Shown piece by piece: positions 16,745 through 24,878 of a stretch of DNA of 36,133 bases (the first letter of the stretch is position 1; the number at the start of each line of letters is the position of its first letter). The position numbers and the translations under genes were made by a program. This stretch comes from a candidate division LCP-89 bacterium (lineage in GTDB: Bacteria > Electryoneota > B3-LCP): positions 1 through 36,133 of the forward strand of contig JALGVT010000044.1 in NCBI GenBank assembly GCA_025774555.1, written 5' to 3'. A model generated the notes under the pieces. The model saw only the letters and a program-made list of their open reading frames with translations, was not told the origin of the DNA and made no database searches.

Positions 16745-16936
16745 CTACCAGACGTCATGACCGTTGCGCCGTAAAAGCACCCTGCCAATTATTCCTCCTC
16801 CCAGAACCACAAAGAAGCCGCCGACCAATACCGACAGCAATTCGGGATAAGCCCATAACAGCAGCCCGAAAAAGGCGATTGCAACGCCAATCCAGAAAGA
16901 GGGACGGCGGTAAGCGGGCATCTCTTCGTTGTACAT
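16745..16936 (-). CDS. 63-residue two-helix membrane protein, unknown function
   Basis: The preferred start is the ATG ending at 16936, with GGAG at 16943-16946 six bases away; a longer form from 16948 has no Shine-Dalgarno. The protein begins MYNEEMPAYRRPSF and has two hydrophobic helices (WIGVAIAFFGLLLWAYP and LLSVLVGGFFVVLGGGIIG) joined by a short turn, then a basic tail. It resembles other small stress-type or envelope two-helix proteins, but I cannot name a family confidently. It is convergent with the preceding gene and separated from the next by a repeat-bearing gap. Confidence 0.7.
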   Translation of the reverse strand: MYNEEMPAYRRPSFWIGVAIAFFGLLLWAYPELLSVLVGGFFVVLGGGIIGRVLLRRNGHDVW

Positions 16937-16942
16937 CGCACA

Positions 16943-16946
16943 CTCC
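16943..16946 (-). promoter_or_regulatory. Shine-Dalgarno deciding the start of the small membrane gene
   Basis: On the minus strand this reads GGAG, six bases before the ATG at 16936. The upstream ATG at 16948 is preceded by an AT-rich stretch with no ribosome binding site. Confidence 0.6.
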
Positions 16947-17061
16947 ATTTTAATAAAGTTAAATTAAACAATGCAAACGCAATATCCATACCAACAGCTA
17001 TTGCTGGTCAATCAAAGCAATTATAACTATACTGGTTTGTAAAAGTAATTTCCCATGGTTA

Positions 17062-17290
17062 GCTTGTCACTCCGGCTTGCCCGGACTCTGACAAGCCGTA
17101 AGATTCCTAAGGAGCAATCCTTTATTCGACAGACGAAAGCACTTTTAAGCGTCCCACTTGAGTGGGACAGCAGCAAAATAGCCTGGGAATTCTATTCCCG
17201 GGTGGAGCCGTCAGGATATTCAGTTAAAAGCCATCAGCAATCGTAGGGTGGACTAAGCAAGTGAAACGCCGCGCAGTCCACCAGTCGCCT
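17062..17290 (+). repeat. Dispersed multi-hairpin element, copy B (longest copy)
   Basis: This fills most of the gap between 16937 and 17424. From left to right: outer hairpin GCTTGTCA/TGACAAGC (17062-17096) with inner TCCGG/CCGGA, then CCTAAGGAGCA and TTCGACAGACGAA. Stem 1 follows (GTCCCACT, TG, AGTGGGAC, 17151-17168), then stem 2 (CCTGGGAAT/ATTCCCGGG, 17182-17202, with a T-G pair), the tail ATATTCAGTTAAAAGCC, and a last hairpin GGTGGACT/AGTCCACC (17247-17282). Stem 1 differs from copies A and C by a paired change (T-A to C-G). The rest of the gap (16949-17061 and 17291-17417) shows no gene. Confidence 0.8.
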
Positions 17291-17417
17291 AATGGAAATT
17301 ACTTTAGAGCATTGCTATAGATGCTGCTTGACTTCTCTCGAATATTTTACGATATTCCTTATTCACCTCTAATTTGCACATGGGAGTTTGTGGTTGATAA
17401 TGAAAGAAAATCCAAAT

Positions 17418-17423
17418 AGGAGG
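17418..17423 (+). promoter_or_regulatory. Strong Shine-Dalgarno (AGGAGG) deciding the start of the radical SAM gene
   Basis: AGGAGG ends one base before the ATG at 17425 but four bases before the ATG at 17428, favouring the second of the two adjacent ATG codons. Confidence 0.65.
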
Positions 17424-17427
17424 GATG

Positions 17428-19266
17428 ATGGCTGCTTATAAAACTCCACTGGATGAGAAAGAACGGATCAGCCAGAATCGTGAACTCCTCGAAAAACTCT
17501 GGACCTACAACCGCGCTATAGCTGAAATCCTCAACGAGTCCGTAACGGAAGCTCACGCCAGAGATAACCTCTATTCATATTTTTGGTGGTTAGAAAGAGG
17601 ATACGATCTAAGAGAAGAGACGATTCACTCCCTCGAATGGGAACTCGCAAGACAATGCCTGAGAGTAGCCAAAAGTATTATCTCGCTCAGATCGATGCGG
17701 CTGACGGAATTCGATCTCGTAAGCCTGCTGGTCAAACTTGCCGAACCTGACGTGTCTGATGAAACATTGAGTGAGATCAGCCCCGGTTTAATAATCGAGC
17801 TTGAACGCCTATGGGCGGGCTGCCGGGCGAGATCCGGAATATATCACGGTCAAAGCGCGCCTGATTTTCTGTCACTTGAAGGATACGACGCCGCCATAGC
17901 GCGAGGCGATGACCTCGACAACATGGCGGACTGGATGCAGCAGGGGATTAAGCGTTTTCCCACAGGTCTCGACGATGCAGTGCTTTTAAAAAGAGAGGAG
18001 AATAAGAAGCGGATTTTAAAAACGCTGGGAGCATCCAGCAGCGATTGGGATGATTGGCGCTGGCACCTGAAGCACGTTGTAACATCGTATGAAGATCTTG
18101 CCAGGCTGCGGTCTGTCTCACCCGCAGAAGAACAGTCGCTGCGGGCAATCGACACCAATCACATCCCCTTCGGAATCACTCCATATTATGTCCATCTGAT
18201 GGATCCAGAACCAGACGGAATACATGACCGGGCGGTTCGTTACCAGGTTATTCCCCCGATCGATTACGTGCGCTGTATGTCTGACGGACGCCGTAAAAAG
18301 GATGTATCCTTTGATTTCATGCAGGAGAGGGACACCTCGCCAGTCGATTTGGTGACGCGGCGTTATCCCTTGATCTGTATAATGAAACCCTACAATACGT
18401 GTGCCCAGATCTGCGTTTATTGCCAGCGAAACTGGGAGATCGACACCTGTCTTGATCCCAAAGCAATGGCGTCGAAAAAGCAGATAGATAATGCTCTAAA
18501 TTACATTAATGAACAAGTGACCATTAAAGAGGTTCTCGTTACGGGCGGCGATCCTCTTATCATGAGCGATAAGCGTCTGAAGGATATTCTGGATAGGCTG
18601 GCAGCAATTCCACATATCGAACGAATCCGCATTGGAACCCGCACACCGGTCGTTCTGCCCATGCGGGTGACAGAACATCTCGCCGATTTGCTTAAAAGTT
18701 ATTGCGAACTCGGAAAGAGAGATGTCTGTATAGTTACCCACTTCGAGCATCCTTATGAAGTTACGCCCGAAACAGCCGAAGCTATCGACCGATTCAGAAG
18801 CAGAGGATTGTCCGTCACCAATCAGGCTGTGTTCACATTTGCCAACAGCCGTCGTTTTGAGATGACAGCGCTGCGCAGAATTCTACGACTGATAGGCGTG
18901 GATCCTTACTATACCTTCGTTACTAAAGGGAAAGAAGAGACCAACTGGTATCGCGTCCCCATCGCTCGTGTGAGGCAGGAAAGACATGAAGAAGCCAGGT
19001 TAGCTCCTGGCACATGGCGCACCGACGACACCATTTTCAACGTGCCGCGTCTCGGGAAGAACTATATCAACCGACAGCAGGATCATAGAATCATTACCAT
19101 ACTTCCGGATGGTAGGCGGGTCTTCGAATTTCATCCCTGGGAGAAAAAAATGGCGCTTGTCGATACTTATATCTATACTGATGTGTCTATATACGAATAC
19201 CTGCAGCGTCTCGAACGTGACGGTGAAAATGCAGCCGATTATTCCACCATCTGGTACTATTTCTAA
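17428..19266 (+). CDS. KamA-family radical SAM aminomutase-like protein
   Basis: Lysine 2,3-aminomutase family enzymes use SAM, a 4Fe-4S cluster and PLP. The 612-residue product has the cluster motif CxxxCxxC (C325, C329, C332 in NTCAQICVYCQRNW), the VTGGDPLIMSD motif and IRIGTRTPVVLPMR. A candidate PLP lysine (K544) lies in VPRLGKNY, where classic KamA has a glycine-rich PGGGGK, so that site is divergent. It is much longer than KamA (about 416) or EpmB (about 340) because of an N-terminal domain of about 250 residues. The gene converges on the EpmA-like gene with 9 bases between stops. Making R-beta-lysine for EF-P modification is the attractive inference; lysine catabolism or osmolyte synthesis are alternatives. 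Confidence 0.88.
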   Translation: MAAYKTPLDEKERISQNRELLEKLWTYNRAIAEILNESVTEAHARDNLYSYFWWLERGYDLREETIHSLEWELARQCLRVAKSIISLRSMRLTEFDLVSLLVKLAEPDVSDETLSEISPGLIIELERLWAGCRARSGIYHGQSAPDFLSLEGYDAAIARGDDLDNMADWMQQGIKRFPTGLDDAVLLKREENKKRILKTLGASSSDWDDWRWHLKHVVTSYEDLARLRSVSPAEEQSLRAIDTNHIPFGITPYYVHLMDPEPDGIHDRAVRYQVIPPIDYVRCMSDGRRKKDVSFDFMQERDTSPVDLVTRRYPLICIMKPYNTCAQICVYCQRNWEIDTCLDPKAMASKKQIDNALNYINEQVTIKEVLVTGGDPLIMSDKRLKDILDRLAAIPHIERIRIGTRTPVVLPMRVTEHLADLLKSYCELGKRDVCIVTHFEHPYEVTPETAEAIDRFRSRGLSVTNQAVFTFANSRRFEMTALRRILRLIGVDPYYTFVTKGKEETNWYRVPIARVRQERHEEARLAPGTWRTDDTIFNVPRLGKNYINRQQDHRIITILPDGRRVFEFHPWEKKMALVDTYIYTDVSIYEYLQRLERDGENAADYSTIWYYF

Positions 19267-19275
19267 TCCCAGTGT

Positions 19276-20178
19276 TTATACATCTTCATCGGGAAAGGCA
19301 ATAACATCGTCGATGCTTTCCCCGCCTGTTAACAGCATAACCAGCCTGTCAACGCCGACCGCGATCCCGCTGCTGTCCGGCATATCTGCAAGCGATTCAA
19401 GAAAAAGGTCATCTATAGGGTAGCCGCGCTTATTCCGTTTATCCCGCCTTTTAAGATCACTTTCGAATCTTCTCCTCTGTTCAACCGGATCGTTCAACTC
19501 TTCAAAAGCATTGGCTATTTCCACCCCTGAAACGTAGATTTCGAACCGCCTGGCAACAGGGAGTTCGCCAGATGTGACTTTTGCCAGCATCGCCAGTTCC
19601 GGCGGGTAATGATACAGGATAGCAGGTCTGCCCGACCCCAGGTGAATTTCAACTTTATCCACCAGGTCATAGAACCGCTCCTCATCAAAGTTGGCGATTG
19701 GAGACCAACCCGCATATTCTAAAAATGCTTCTTCAACGCTGATCCTCTTCCACGGCGGAGCTAAATGACATTCAACTCGATCAAATACCACCGTATCTTT
19801 TCCGACTGCTCTGGCTGTATCCCCGATTAGCCTCTCCACTTCTGCCATCATCCCTTCAATATTCAGACCCGTCGCGTAAAATTCAAGCATTGTGAATTCA
19901 GGATTATGCAGTCTGCTCCTTTCACCTTTACGAAAACAGCGGCAGATCTGGTAAATCCTCTCGTATCCGGCAGCGAGCAGCCGCTTCATATGAAATTCCG
20001 GTGAAGTGATCAGGTAACGGTCACCGCTCGGATAAGCCTCTAAGTTGACGTCAGTACCAGGTGTGAGAACTCGAATGGGCGTTTCAACTTCCAGATAGCC
20101 GTTTTTACACATCCATTGACGAAGGAGCTTTAATATTTCAGCTCTGTGCCTTAAATGAGGGAGTTTGCTATTCAGCAT
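19276..20178 (-). CDS. epmA: EF-P lysine ligase EpmA-like (lysyl-tRNA synthetase paralogue)
   Basis: EpmA (PoxA/GenX/YjeA) activates R-beta-lysine and attaches it to a lysine of elongation factor P. The 300-residue protein is a bare class II catalytic domain with no anticodon-binding domain, as in EpmA (about 325). Motif 1-like ETPIRVLTPGTDVNLEAY, motif 2 CFRKGERSRLHNPEFTMLEF and motif 3 GIAVGVDRLVMLL are intact, and ISGVEIANAFEELND-type substrate residues are present (SGVEIANAFEELND). An EF-P gene is not in the window. Its stop lies 9 bases from the stop of the KamA-like gene. Confidence 0.92.
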   Translation of the reverse strand: MLNSKLPHLRHRAEILKLLRQWMCKNGYLEVETPIRVLTPGTDVNLEAYPSGDRYLITSPEFHMKRLLAAGYERIYQICRCFRKGERSRLHNPEFTMLEFYATGLNIEGMMAEVERLIGDTARAVGKDTVVFDRVECHLAPPWKRISVEEAFLEYAGWSPIANFDEERFYDLVDKVEIHLGSGRPAILYHYPPELAMLAKVTSGELPVARRFEIYVSGVEIANAFEELNDPVEQRRRFESDLKRRDKRNKRGYPIDDLFLESLADMPDSSGIAVGVDRLVMLLTGGESIDDVIAFPDEDV

Positions 20179-20240
20179 TTATCTCATTTCCCGATTATAG
20201 TGATTCTTCAAAATAATCAGACTTTCATATAGGAAAATTG

Positions 20241-20391
20241 AAGTCGTCATTCCCGTCCCGTAGAGACTCCTAAGGAGCAGTCCGTTATTCGACAGACGAA
20301 GATATTACGTTTGCGTCCTACTTCAGTAGGACAGTACTAAATTAGCCTGGGAATTTATTCCCGGGCGGAGCCGCGCAGTCCACCAGTCGCC
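20241..20391 (+). repeat. Dispersed multi-hairpin element, copy C (internally deleted)
   Basis: Shares with copy B: CTCCTAAGGAG (20267-20277), TTCGACAGACGAA, stem 1 GTCCTACT/AGTAGGAC (20315-20332), stem 2 CCTGGGAAT...TTCCCGGG (20346-20365) and CGCAGTCCACCAGTCGCCT at the right end. The section of copy B from just after GGAGCCG to just before CGCAGTCC is missing, and the junction reads GGAGCCGCGCAGTCC, consistent with loss between two GCCG repeats. Confidence 0.8.
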
Positions 20392-20416
20392 TGCTTCAGA
20401 GAAATGTCTTCGGCAT

Positions 20417-20512
20417 TACCCCTTGTACCGGCGTATGCGAAAAGATTATTCAACAAGGGGTAGTTACCCCTTGCGCTGGTATGGCGAGAAATTACGATTA
20501 TTCAAGGGAATT
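20417..20512. repeat. Two tandem degenerate repeats with a perfect palindrome
   Basis: Two related units of about 46-48 bases start TACCCCTTG (20417 and 20465) and both contain GATTATTCAA followed by AGGG. At their junction CAAGGGGTA, GT, TACCCCTTG (20454-20473) is a perfect 9-base stem, the same family as the palindrome after flhF. The rest of the spacer 20513-20656 has only a short AGGCA/TGCCT type inverted repeat and no gene. Confidence 0.65.
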
Positions 20513-20656
20513 TCCCAAAAGGATGCCTATGGTACATTCCCAGGCAAACCTGCCTGACAGACTTGCCTGACTGATAATGCTGGAAATTATTTTAGAAAAT
20601 CGCTTTAAATGACGTGAATATTGCGGAGGGGAGTTAGTGCGATCAGCTTAGAGACG

Positions 20657-22858
20657 TTACAGCATACCGCGGCGCTTGCGTATAAACCATTCGAGAGCGA
20701 GAAGAGAGATGACTATTGCCCACAAATCCCAGTTTAAAAATATGCGCCGCTGCCATGACGTGGTTACGGTGCGCGTCGGAGCGTTGATGATGTCAGCGAG
20801 TATCTGGAGGGAATCAGGGATTACATATGCGCCTCCGCTCTCAGAAGCAATCGCTTGAAGCAGCTCTCTGTTCTGGCGTAATGTCTCCTTCTCAATATTA
20901 TATAGCTCAACTGCAAAACTCCCTGAGTCAATTCCGATAGATTCGCCGTTCACCTCTGCCGTGCCTTCAAACGTATAATCCCCAACGCCTTCGGGTTGGA
21001 AAACGCCGCGGTAATTCCCGTTTTTATCAAGTTCCAGCAGTATCTTTGAAATGCTTTCAGGTCCGCGAAGTGTGATTTCAATCTGACCACTCTTTATTAT
21101 TTCACCGTCGCCGCTTCTGAGTATCGCGCTAAAATCAACATTTTCACCGGAAGAGTATAGTTTTCGGTCGGTTGTAATTGTCAAAGGCTGGATTTCAGAA
21201 CTGGTAACCAGCCAGCGCATGGTCTTCATGAGCAGACCGGCATAGAGTTCATCGCCGCCCGATATCCCCTGATTTAAAAAACTCCAGCGCCAGTATCCAG
21301 ACCCGAACGATATAGCATGCCGTCTCCCACTGCTTTCCCAGACAGCAATAGCAGGACCTAAAGACTGTCCGGTGGCAGGATCAATCAAATTTACCAGCGT
21401 TTTAACACTGCCCTGAAGGCGGACATTAAAAGTCGGCGTCTGAATGGGCGGGATATGCCGCCAGAGGATTTTTTCGGATGATTCTGAGTCGGGATCAAGC
21501 ACGCTATAGAAACGGTCTGGCGCTGCCTCGCCTTCATACCGGGTCCTCGTGGGAGTTGCGGAAAGTGGTAGATCATCACCATATAAGCTCTTGAGTTCCG
21601 CGGCTCTGTATCTCGATTCCGTCCATACCCAGACAGGCAGCGGATGAGCAGCCAACGCTCGCGTCAAACGCGAAAACGTCGCCGATCTCGCCCCCTGCTT
21701 CGGGAAACCGATCACCATCAGCAGGTCTGTTTCAGCGAGAAGATGCTCGAAGTTGACCGATTGATCGTCATATATTTCCCCGTGGTTATCTATCGTCAGG
21801 GAGGTGATTTCAATGTCGGGCAAGCGCGCGGCTGCTTGTACAATAAAAGCTGTCTCATAGTTAGGTCTGCCCGATACGAGCAGCGCTCGTATTTTGCTCT
21901 CGAGAACTTCAACCGGGAAAGTGCGGACGTTATTATCAAGACTCCACTCTTCAGAAGTAGTGTTAAGCCTGATTTTAAGCTGTAGTGTTCCGGTGTTCTC
22001 AGGCGTATAATCGAGTGTATGCTCGGTAAGTAGATCGTCCCCTGAGAGTCTGATGGTCTTTGAAGCGAAGATATTCCCTTTCGGTGAAATTAATTCGAGG
22101 CTTCCCTGTTGGTTCTCTTCCCCGACCGCTTTGATACGAACGACGATCTCGCTCTTCTTGCCTCGGTAAGCGATTTCGCTGCCTGAAATAGAAGCGATGC
22201 GCGCATCTATGACGCTGGTTGTGTCGCCGATTCCAACTGTATAGATAGCAGCGTCCGATTCGCGGGCAGCCTGCACTGGCTCCAATCCCTCATTATGACC
22301 ACCGTCGCTGATCAGGATGCAGACTGAAAATGGTTCACCATCCAGTAAATCCGGGATTTGCTGCCAGGAAGACGTCAGGTTTGTGCCGATACTCTTAAAA
22401 CTCAAAGCTGAAAAATCAAGATTCTCCATAACAGCGAGGGAGTCCCCCGCAGAGAGATAGACCAGCTCAAATTTGTCGCCAAGACTGTTCCAGGCGGGAT
22501 CCCGGAAAAGAGAATCCAGTTGAGCGCTTCTTTTCCCGGAAGCGTCATCAACTGCCATCGACTGGCTGTTATCAATAATAACTGGCAGCAACGGTTTGAG
22601 CACGCGCTGGTATTGCCGGGAGATGGTCGGTTCGAAAATGAGAAATATAATGGTCAGCAGGGCGGCAAATCTCAGGAAGCCTAAAAAAAGACGCAGTCCG
22701 ATTCCTGCAGGAGGAAGAGTTCTGCGGTAGCTGATGATCGCCCAGAAAAAGCTCAGCAGGATCATCGCGGCAAGAAGGAGAGTCGAACCCTTGAAATCGA
22801 GGGAAAAGTCGCTCAGCCCCAGCAGAGCAAGAGCGGCAGGTATGTAAGCAGCAGTCAA
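20657..22858 (-). CDS. VWA-domain inner membrane protein, unknown function
   Basis: The 733-residue protein has two N-terminal membrane helices (about 26-43 and 56-76). A von Willebrand A-like domain begins at about 91 with the MIDAS motif D96-N-S98-Q-S100 (VIIDNSQSM) and includes SVCILISDGGHNEG. Beta-sandwich periplasmic regions and a further alpha/beta section (about 330-560) follow. The C-terminal helix (about 709-727) is followed by a basic tail (RKRRG). Similar long membrane proteins with an internal VWA and an FN3-like part are common in FCB-type bacteria near MoxR/BatA-like systems, but no MoxR or DUF58 partner is here. It is the last gene of the minus-strand run, 4 bases after tsaD. 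Confidence 0.8.
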   Translation of the reverse strand: MTAAYIPAALALLGLSDFSLDFKGSTLLLAAMILLSFFWAIISYRRTLPPAGIGLRLFLGFLRFAALLTIIFLIFEPTISRQYQRVLKPLLPVIIDNSQSMAVDDASGKRSAQLDSLFRDPAWNSLGDKFELVYLSAGDSLAVMENLDFSALSFKSIGTNLTSSWQQIPDLLDGEPFSVCILISDGGHNEGLEPVQAARESDAAIYTVGIGDTTSVIDARIASISGSEIAYRGKKSEIVVRIKAVGEENQQGSLELISPKGNIFASKTIRLSGDDLLTEHTLDYTPENTGTLQLKIRLNTTSEEWSLDNNVRTFPVEVLESKIRALLVSGRPNYETAFIVQAAARLPDIEITSLTIDNHGEIYDDQSVNFEHLLAETDLLMVIGFPKQGARSATFSRLTRALAAHPLPVWVWTESRYRAAELKSLYGDDLPLSATPTRTRYEGEAAPDRFYSVLDPDSESSEKILWRHIPPIQTPTFNVRLQGSVKTLVNLIDPATGQSLGPAIAVWESSGRRHAISFGSGYWRWSFLNQGISGGDELYAGLLMKTMRWLVTSSEIQPLTITTDRKLYSSGENVDFSAILRSGDGEIIKSGQIEITLRGPESISKILLELDKNGNYRGVFQPEGVGDYTFEGTAEVNGESIGIDSGSFAVELYNIEKETLRQNRELLQAIASESGGAYVIPDSLQILADIINAPTRTVTTSWQRRIFLNWDLWAIVISLLALEWFIRKRRGML

Positions 22859-22862
22859 TTGA

Positions 22863-23873
22863 TTAAATTTTTGTTAATCCGGGTATTGGAAAGTTGGCGT
22901 CTCCACTCATGTCAAGACCGTCTCGTTCTCCAGCTTGCAGACGTTTCCAACCTGCCCAGGCGATCATAGTGGCATTATCCGTACAGTACTCTATGTCCGG
23001 CGATATGAATTTGCCGTCTCTTTTGCCAACTTCCTCATTCAGGCGGTTTCTTAAACGCTGATTGGCGGCAACGCCGCCCGATATGACTAAAGTGGAATAT
23101 CCGAAATCTTCCATCGCGCGTATCGTCGGCAGCACGAGAGAATCGACAGCAGCTTCCTGGAAACAGGCTAATACGTCCTTCCGATGTTTTTCTACTGCGT
23201 CTGGATTCTTTCGCGAAAAATTCGCCACGGCGGTTTTTAAACCGGAAAAGGAGAAGTCGTATTCTTTTTGACCCTTCATCCCAACCGGAAAAGCATGATA
23301 GCTGGCGTCTCCCTCTTGCGCCTGATTTTCTACTTCGGCGCCGGCGGGATAACCCAGCCCGCAGAGCACTCCGACTTTATCGAACGCTTCGCCCGCCGCA
23401 TCATCACGAGTCTGACCGATCAGCCGATAATCTCCGAAAGCCCGCACACCGACCAACATGGTGTGTCCTCCTGAAACCAGCAATGCTAAAAAAGGCGGTT
23501 GAAGATCATCCCCAGCAAATGTAGCGCTCCATAGATGCCCCTCAAGATGATTTATTCCCAGAACTGGAATCCTTCTGGCATAGGCAATCGCCTTTGCCAT
23601 CGAGATGCCTACCAGGAGCGCGCCTATCAATCCGGGTCCGCGAGTTACCGCGACAGCGTCCAGTTCATCGATCCCGATTCCCGCGCTCGACAGAGCCTGT
23701 TCGATTATGGGCGCAAGCAGTTTAATATGAGCTCGGCTCGCCAATTCGGGAACTACGCCGCCATATTTCGTGTGCAGCCAGTGTGATGAAACGACTGCGG
23801 AGAGCGCTGCGCCATCCCTGAGGATGGCGGCGGCGGTTTCATCGCAAGATGTTTCTATCCCCAGAGTAATCAT
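22863..23873 (-). CDS. tsaD: tRNA threonylcarbamoyladenosine transferase subunit TsaD
   Basis: TsaD (Gcp/YgjD) transfers the threonylcarbamoyl group to A37 of ANN-decoding tRNAs together with TsaB and TsaE. The 336-residue protein starts MITLGIETSCDETAAAI, has the metal-binding pair H109/H113 in NHLEGHLWS, LLVSGGHTMLV, and SGGVAANQRLR near the end with YCTDNATMIAWAGW. Length and motifs are those of a complete enzyme. TsaB and TsaE are not in the window. It sits 6 bases after the YbbR gene. Confidence 0.97.
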   Translation of the reverse strand: MITLGIETSCDETAAAILRDGAALSAVVSSHWLHTKYGGVVPELASRAHIKLLAPIIEQALSSAGIGIDELDAVAVTRGPGLIGALLVGISMAKAIAYARRIPVLGINHLEGHLWSATFAGDDLQPPFLALLVSGGHTMLVGVRAFGDYRLIGQTRDDAAGEAFDKVGVLCGLGYPAGAEVENQAQEGDASYHAFPVGMKGQKEYDFSFSGLKTAVANFSRKNPDAVEKHRKDVLACFQEAAVDSLVLPTIRAMEDFGYSTLVISGGVAANQRLRNRLNEEVGKRDGKFISPDIEYCTDNATMIAWAGWKRLQAGERDGLDMSGDANFPIPGLTKI

Positions 23874-23879
23874 TTTATT

Positions 23880-24818
23880 CTATGTGTCCACTTCCTCATA
23901 ATCCAAACGCACAGAATCAGGAATAATCTCCACCAGCTCAAGTCCCTCAGGAAGGATCACCACAGGAAAGAACACACCTGCGCCTGTCGGGCTCCCTTCA
24001 GAGCTGACAGAGACGATAATATCATTACGGTCAACCTGGTTCAGAACAGACTGCGCGCCTCTGACTTTTACGTCGATGACTGACGGTTCGCAGAATTTTG
24101 GCTTGTTAGATGATGAACTAATCACATTAACCGGAATAGCGGAATATGTTCGAGACTCAATTTTTTCGAGGACAACAAAAGCTCTGACCTCTTCTGGATC
24201 GAGACTGAGATGACTATTCTCCGGAGGTATCAATTCAAGTCTGGTATTGACTGAACTGGTAGCTTTCTCAATATATTTTACCTGAGTTGATATGTACTTC
24301 AAATCTTTAACGATAGATTTAGCGCCTCTGACGGTAACGCTGTCCGGATCGAGTTTAACGTTTTCTGTGATGACAAATCCTTCCGATGGTTTCACCGTGA
24401 GCATCGGCTGAATTTTTATCCTCTTTTCAAGTAGTTCATCGAGTCGGATGCATACCGTGTCCGGTCGCAGGATCTCCATGATGTCAACGTTTATCCCCGG
24501 CGCCCAATTAATCAATTCTAACTGGACAGGATAATCGTAGAACTGGTTGATCGTGGAGATGTTTATTTCCATGCGAACGTCGCCGTAAAGACTCAATAGC
24601 AGCAGCGATGTTCCCTTTCCTTGAAATCTCACATCGGCAGTCTCAGGGGGATCACTGATCAATACCTTGTCTGTTTTCAATCCGATAATCCGTATCGGGA
24701 CTTCGATAACCTGTGTATATTCACGGCTGGATATGACGAAGAACCAGAGAAAGACAGCCATCAGGAGCAATGCTATTTTCACTCCGTAATTTTTAAAAAG
24801 GATTCTGCGCCAGTTCAT
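23880..24818 (-). CDS. YbbR/CdaR-like repeat protein with N-terminal anchor
   Basis: The 312-residue protein has an N-terminal membrane helix (about 13-30: VKIALLLMAVFLWFFVI) followed by an extracytoplasmic region made of about three YbbR-type beta repeats (for example VKLDPDSVTVRGAKSIV and PSVIDVKVRGAQSVL). In Firmicutes, CdaR (YbbR) regulates the diadenylate cyclase CdaA, but no cyclase gene is visible here, so a c-di-AMP link is not supported by context. Placement just before tsaD is seen in other genomes of related groups. Confidence 0.85.
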   Translation of the reverse strand: MNWRRILFKNYGVKIALLLMAVFLWFFVISSREYTQVIEVPIRIIGLKTDKVLISDPPETADVRFQGKGTSLLLLSLYGDVRMEINISTINQFYDYPVQLELINWAPGINVDIMEILRPDTVCIRLDELLEKRIKIQPMLTVKPSEGFVITENVKLDPDSVTVRGAKSIVKDLKYISTQVKYIEKATSSVNTRLELIPPENSHLSLDPEEVRAFVVLEKIESRTYSAIPVNVISSSSNKPKFCEPSVIDVKVRGAQSVLNQVDRNDIIVSVSSEGSPTGAGVFFPVVILPEGLELVEIIPDSVRLDYEEVDT

Positions 24819-24878
24819 TTGAGATTAAACCTCACTGTTTTTTCACGCGAAGAAGAATTTAATATTTGCGTAAATGAA

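Noticed and set aside
17055-17246. A 63-residue plus-strand open frame in the spacer before the radical SAM gene
   Set aside because: It is wholly within copy B of the dispersed hairpin element and has no ribosome site.
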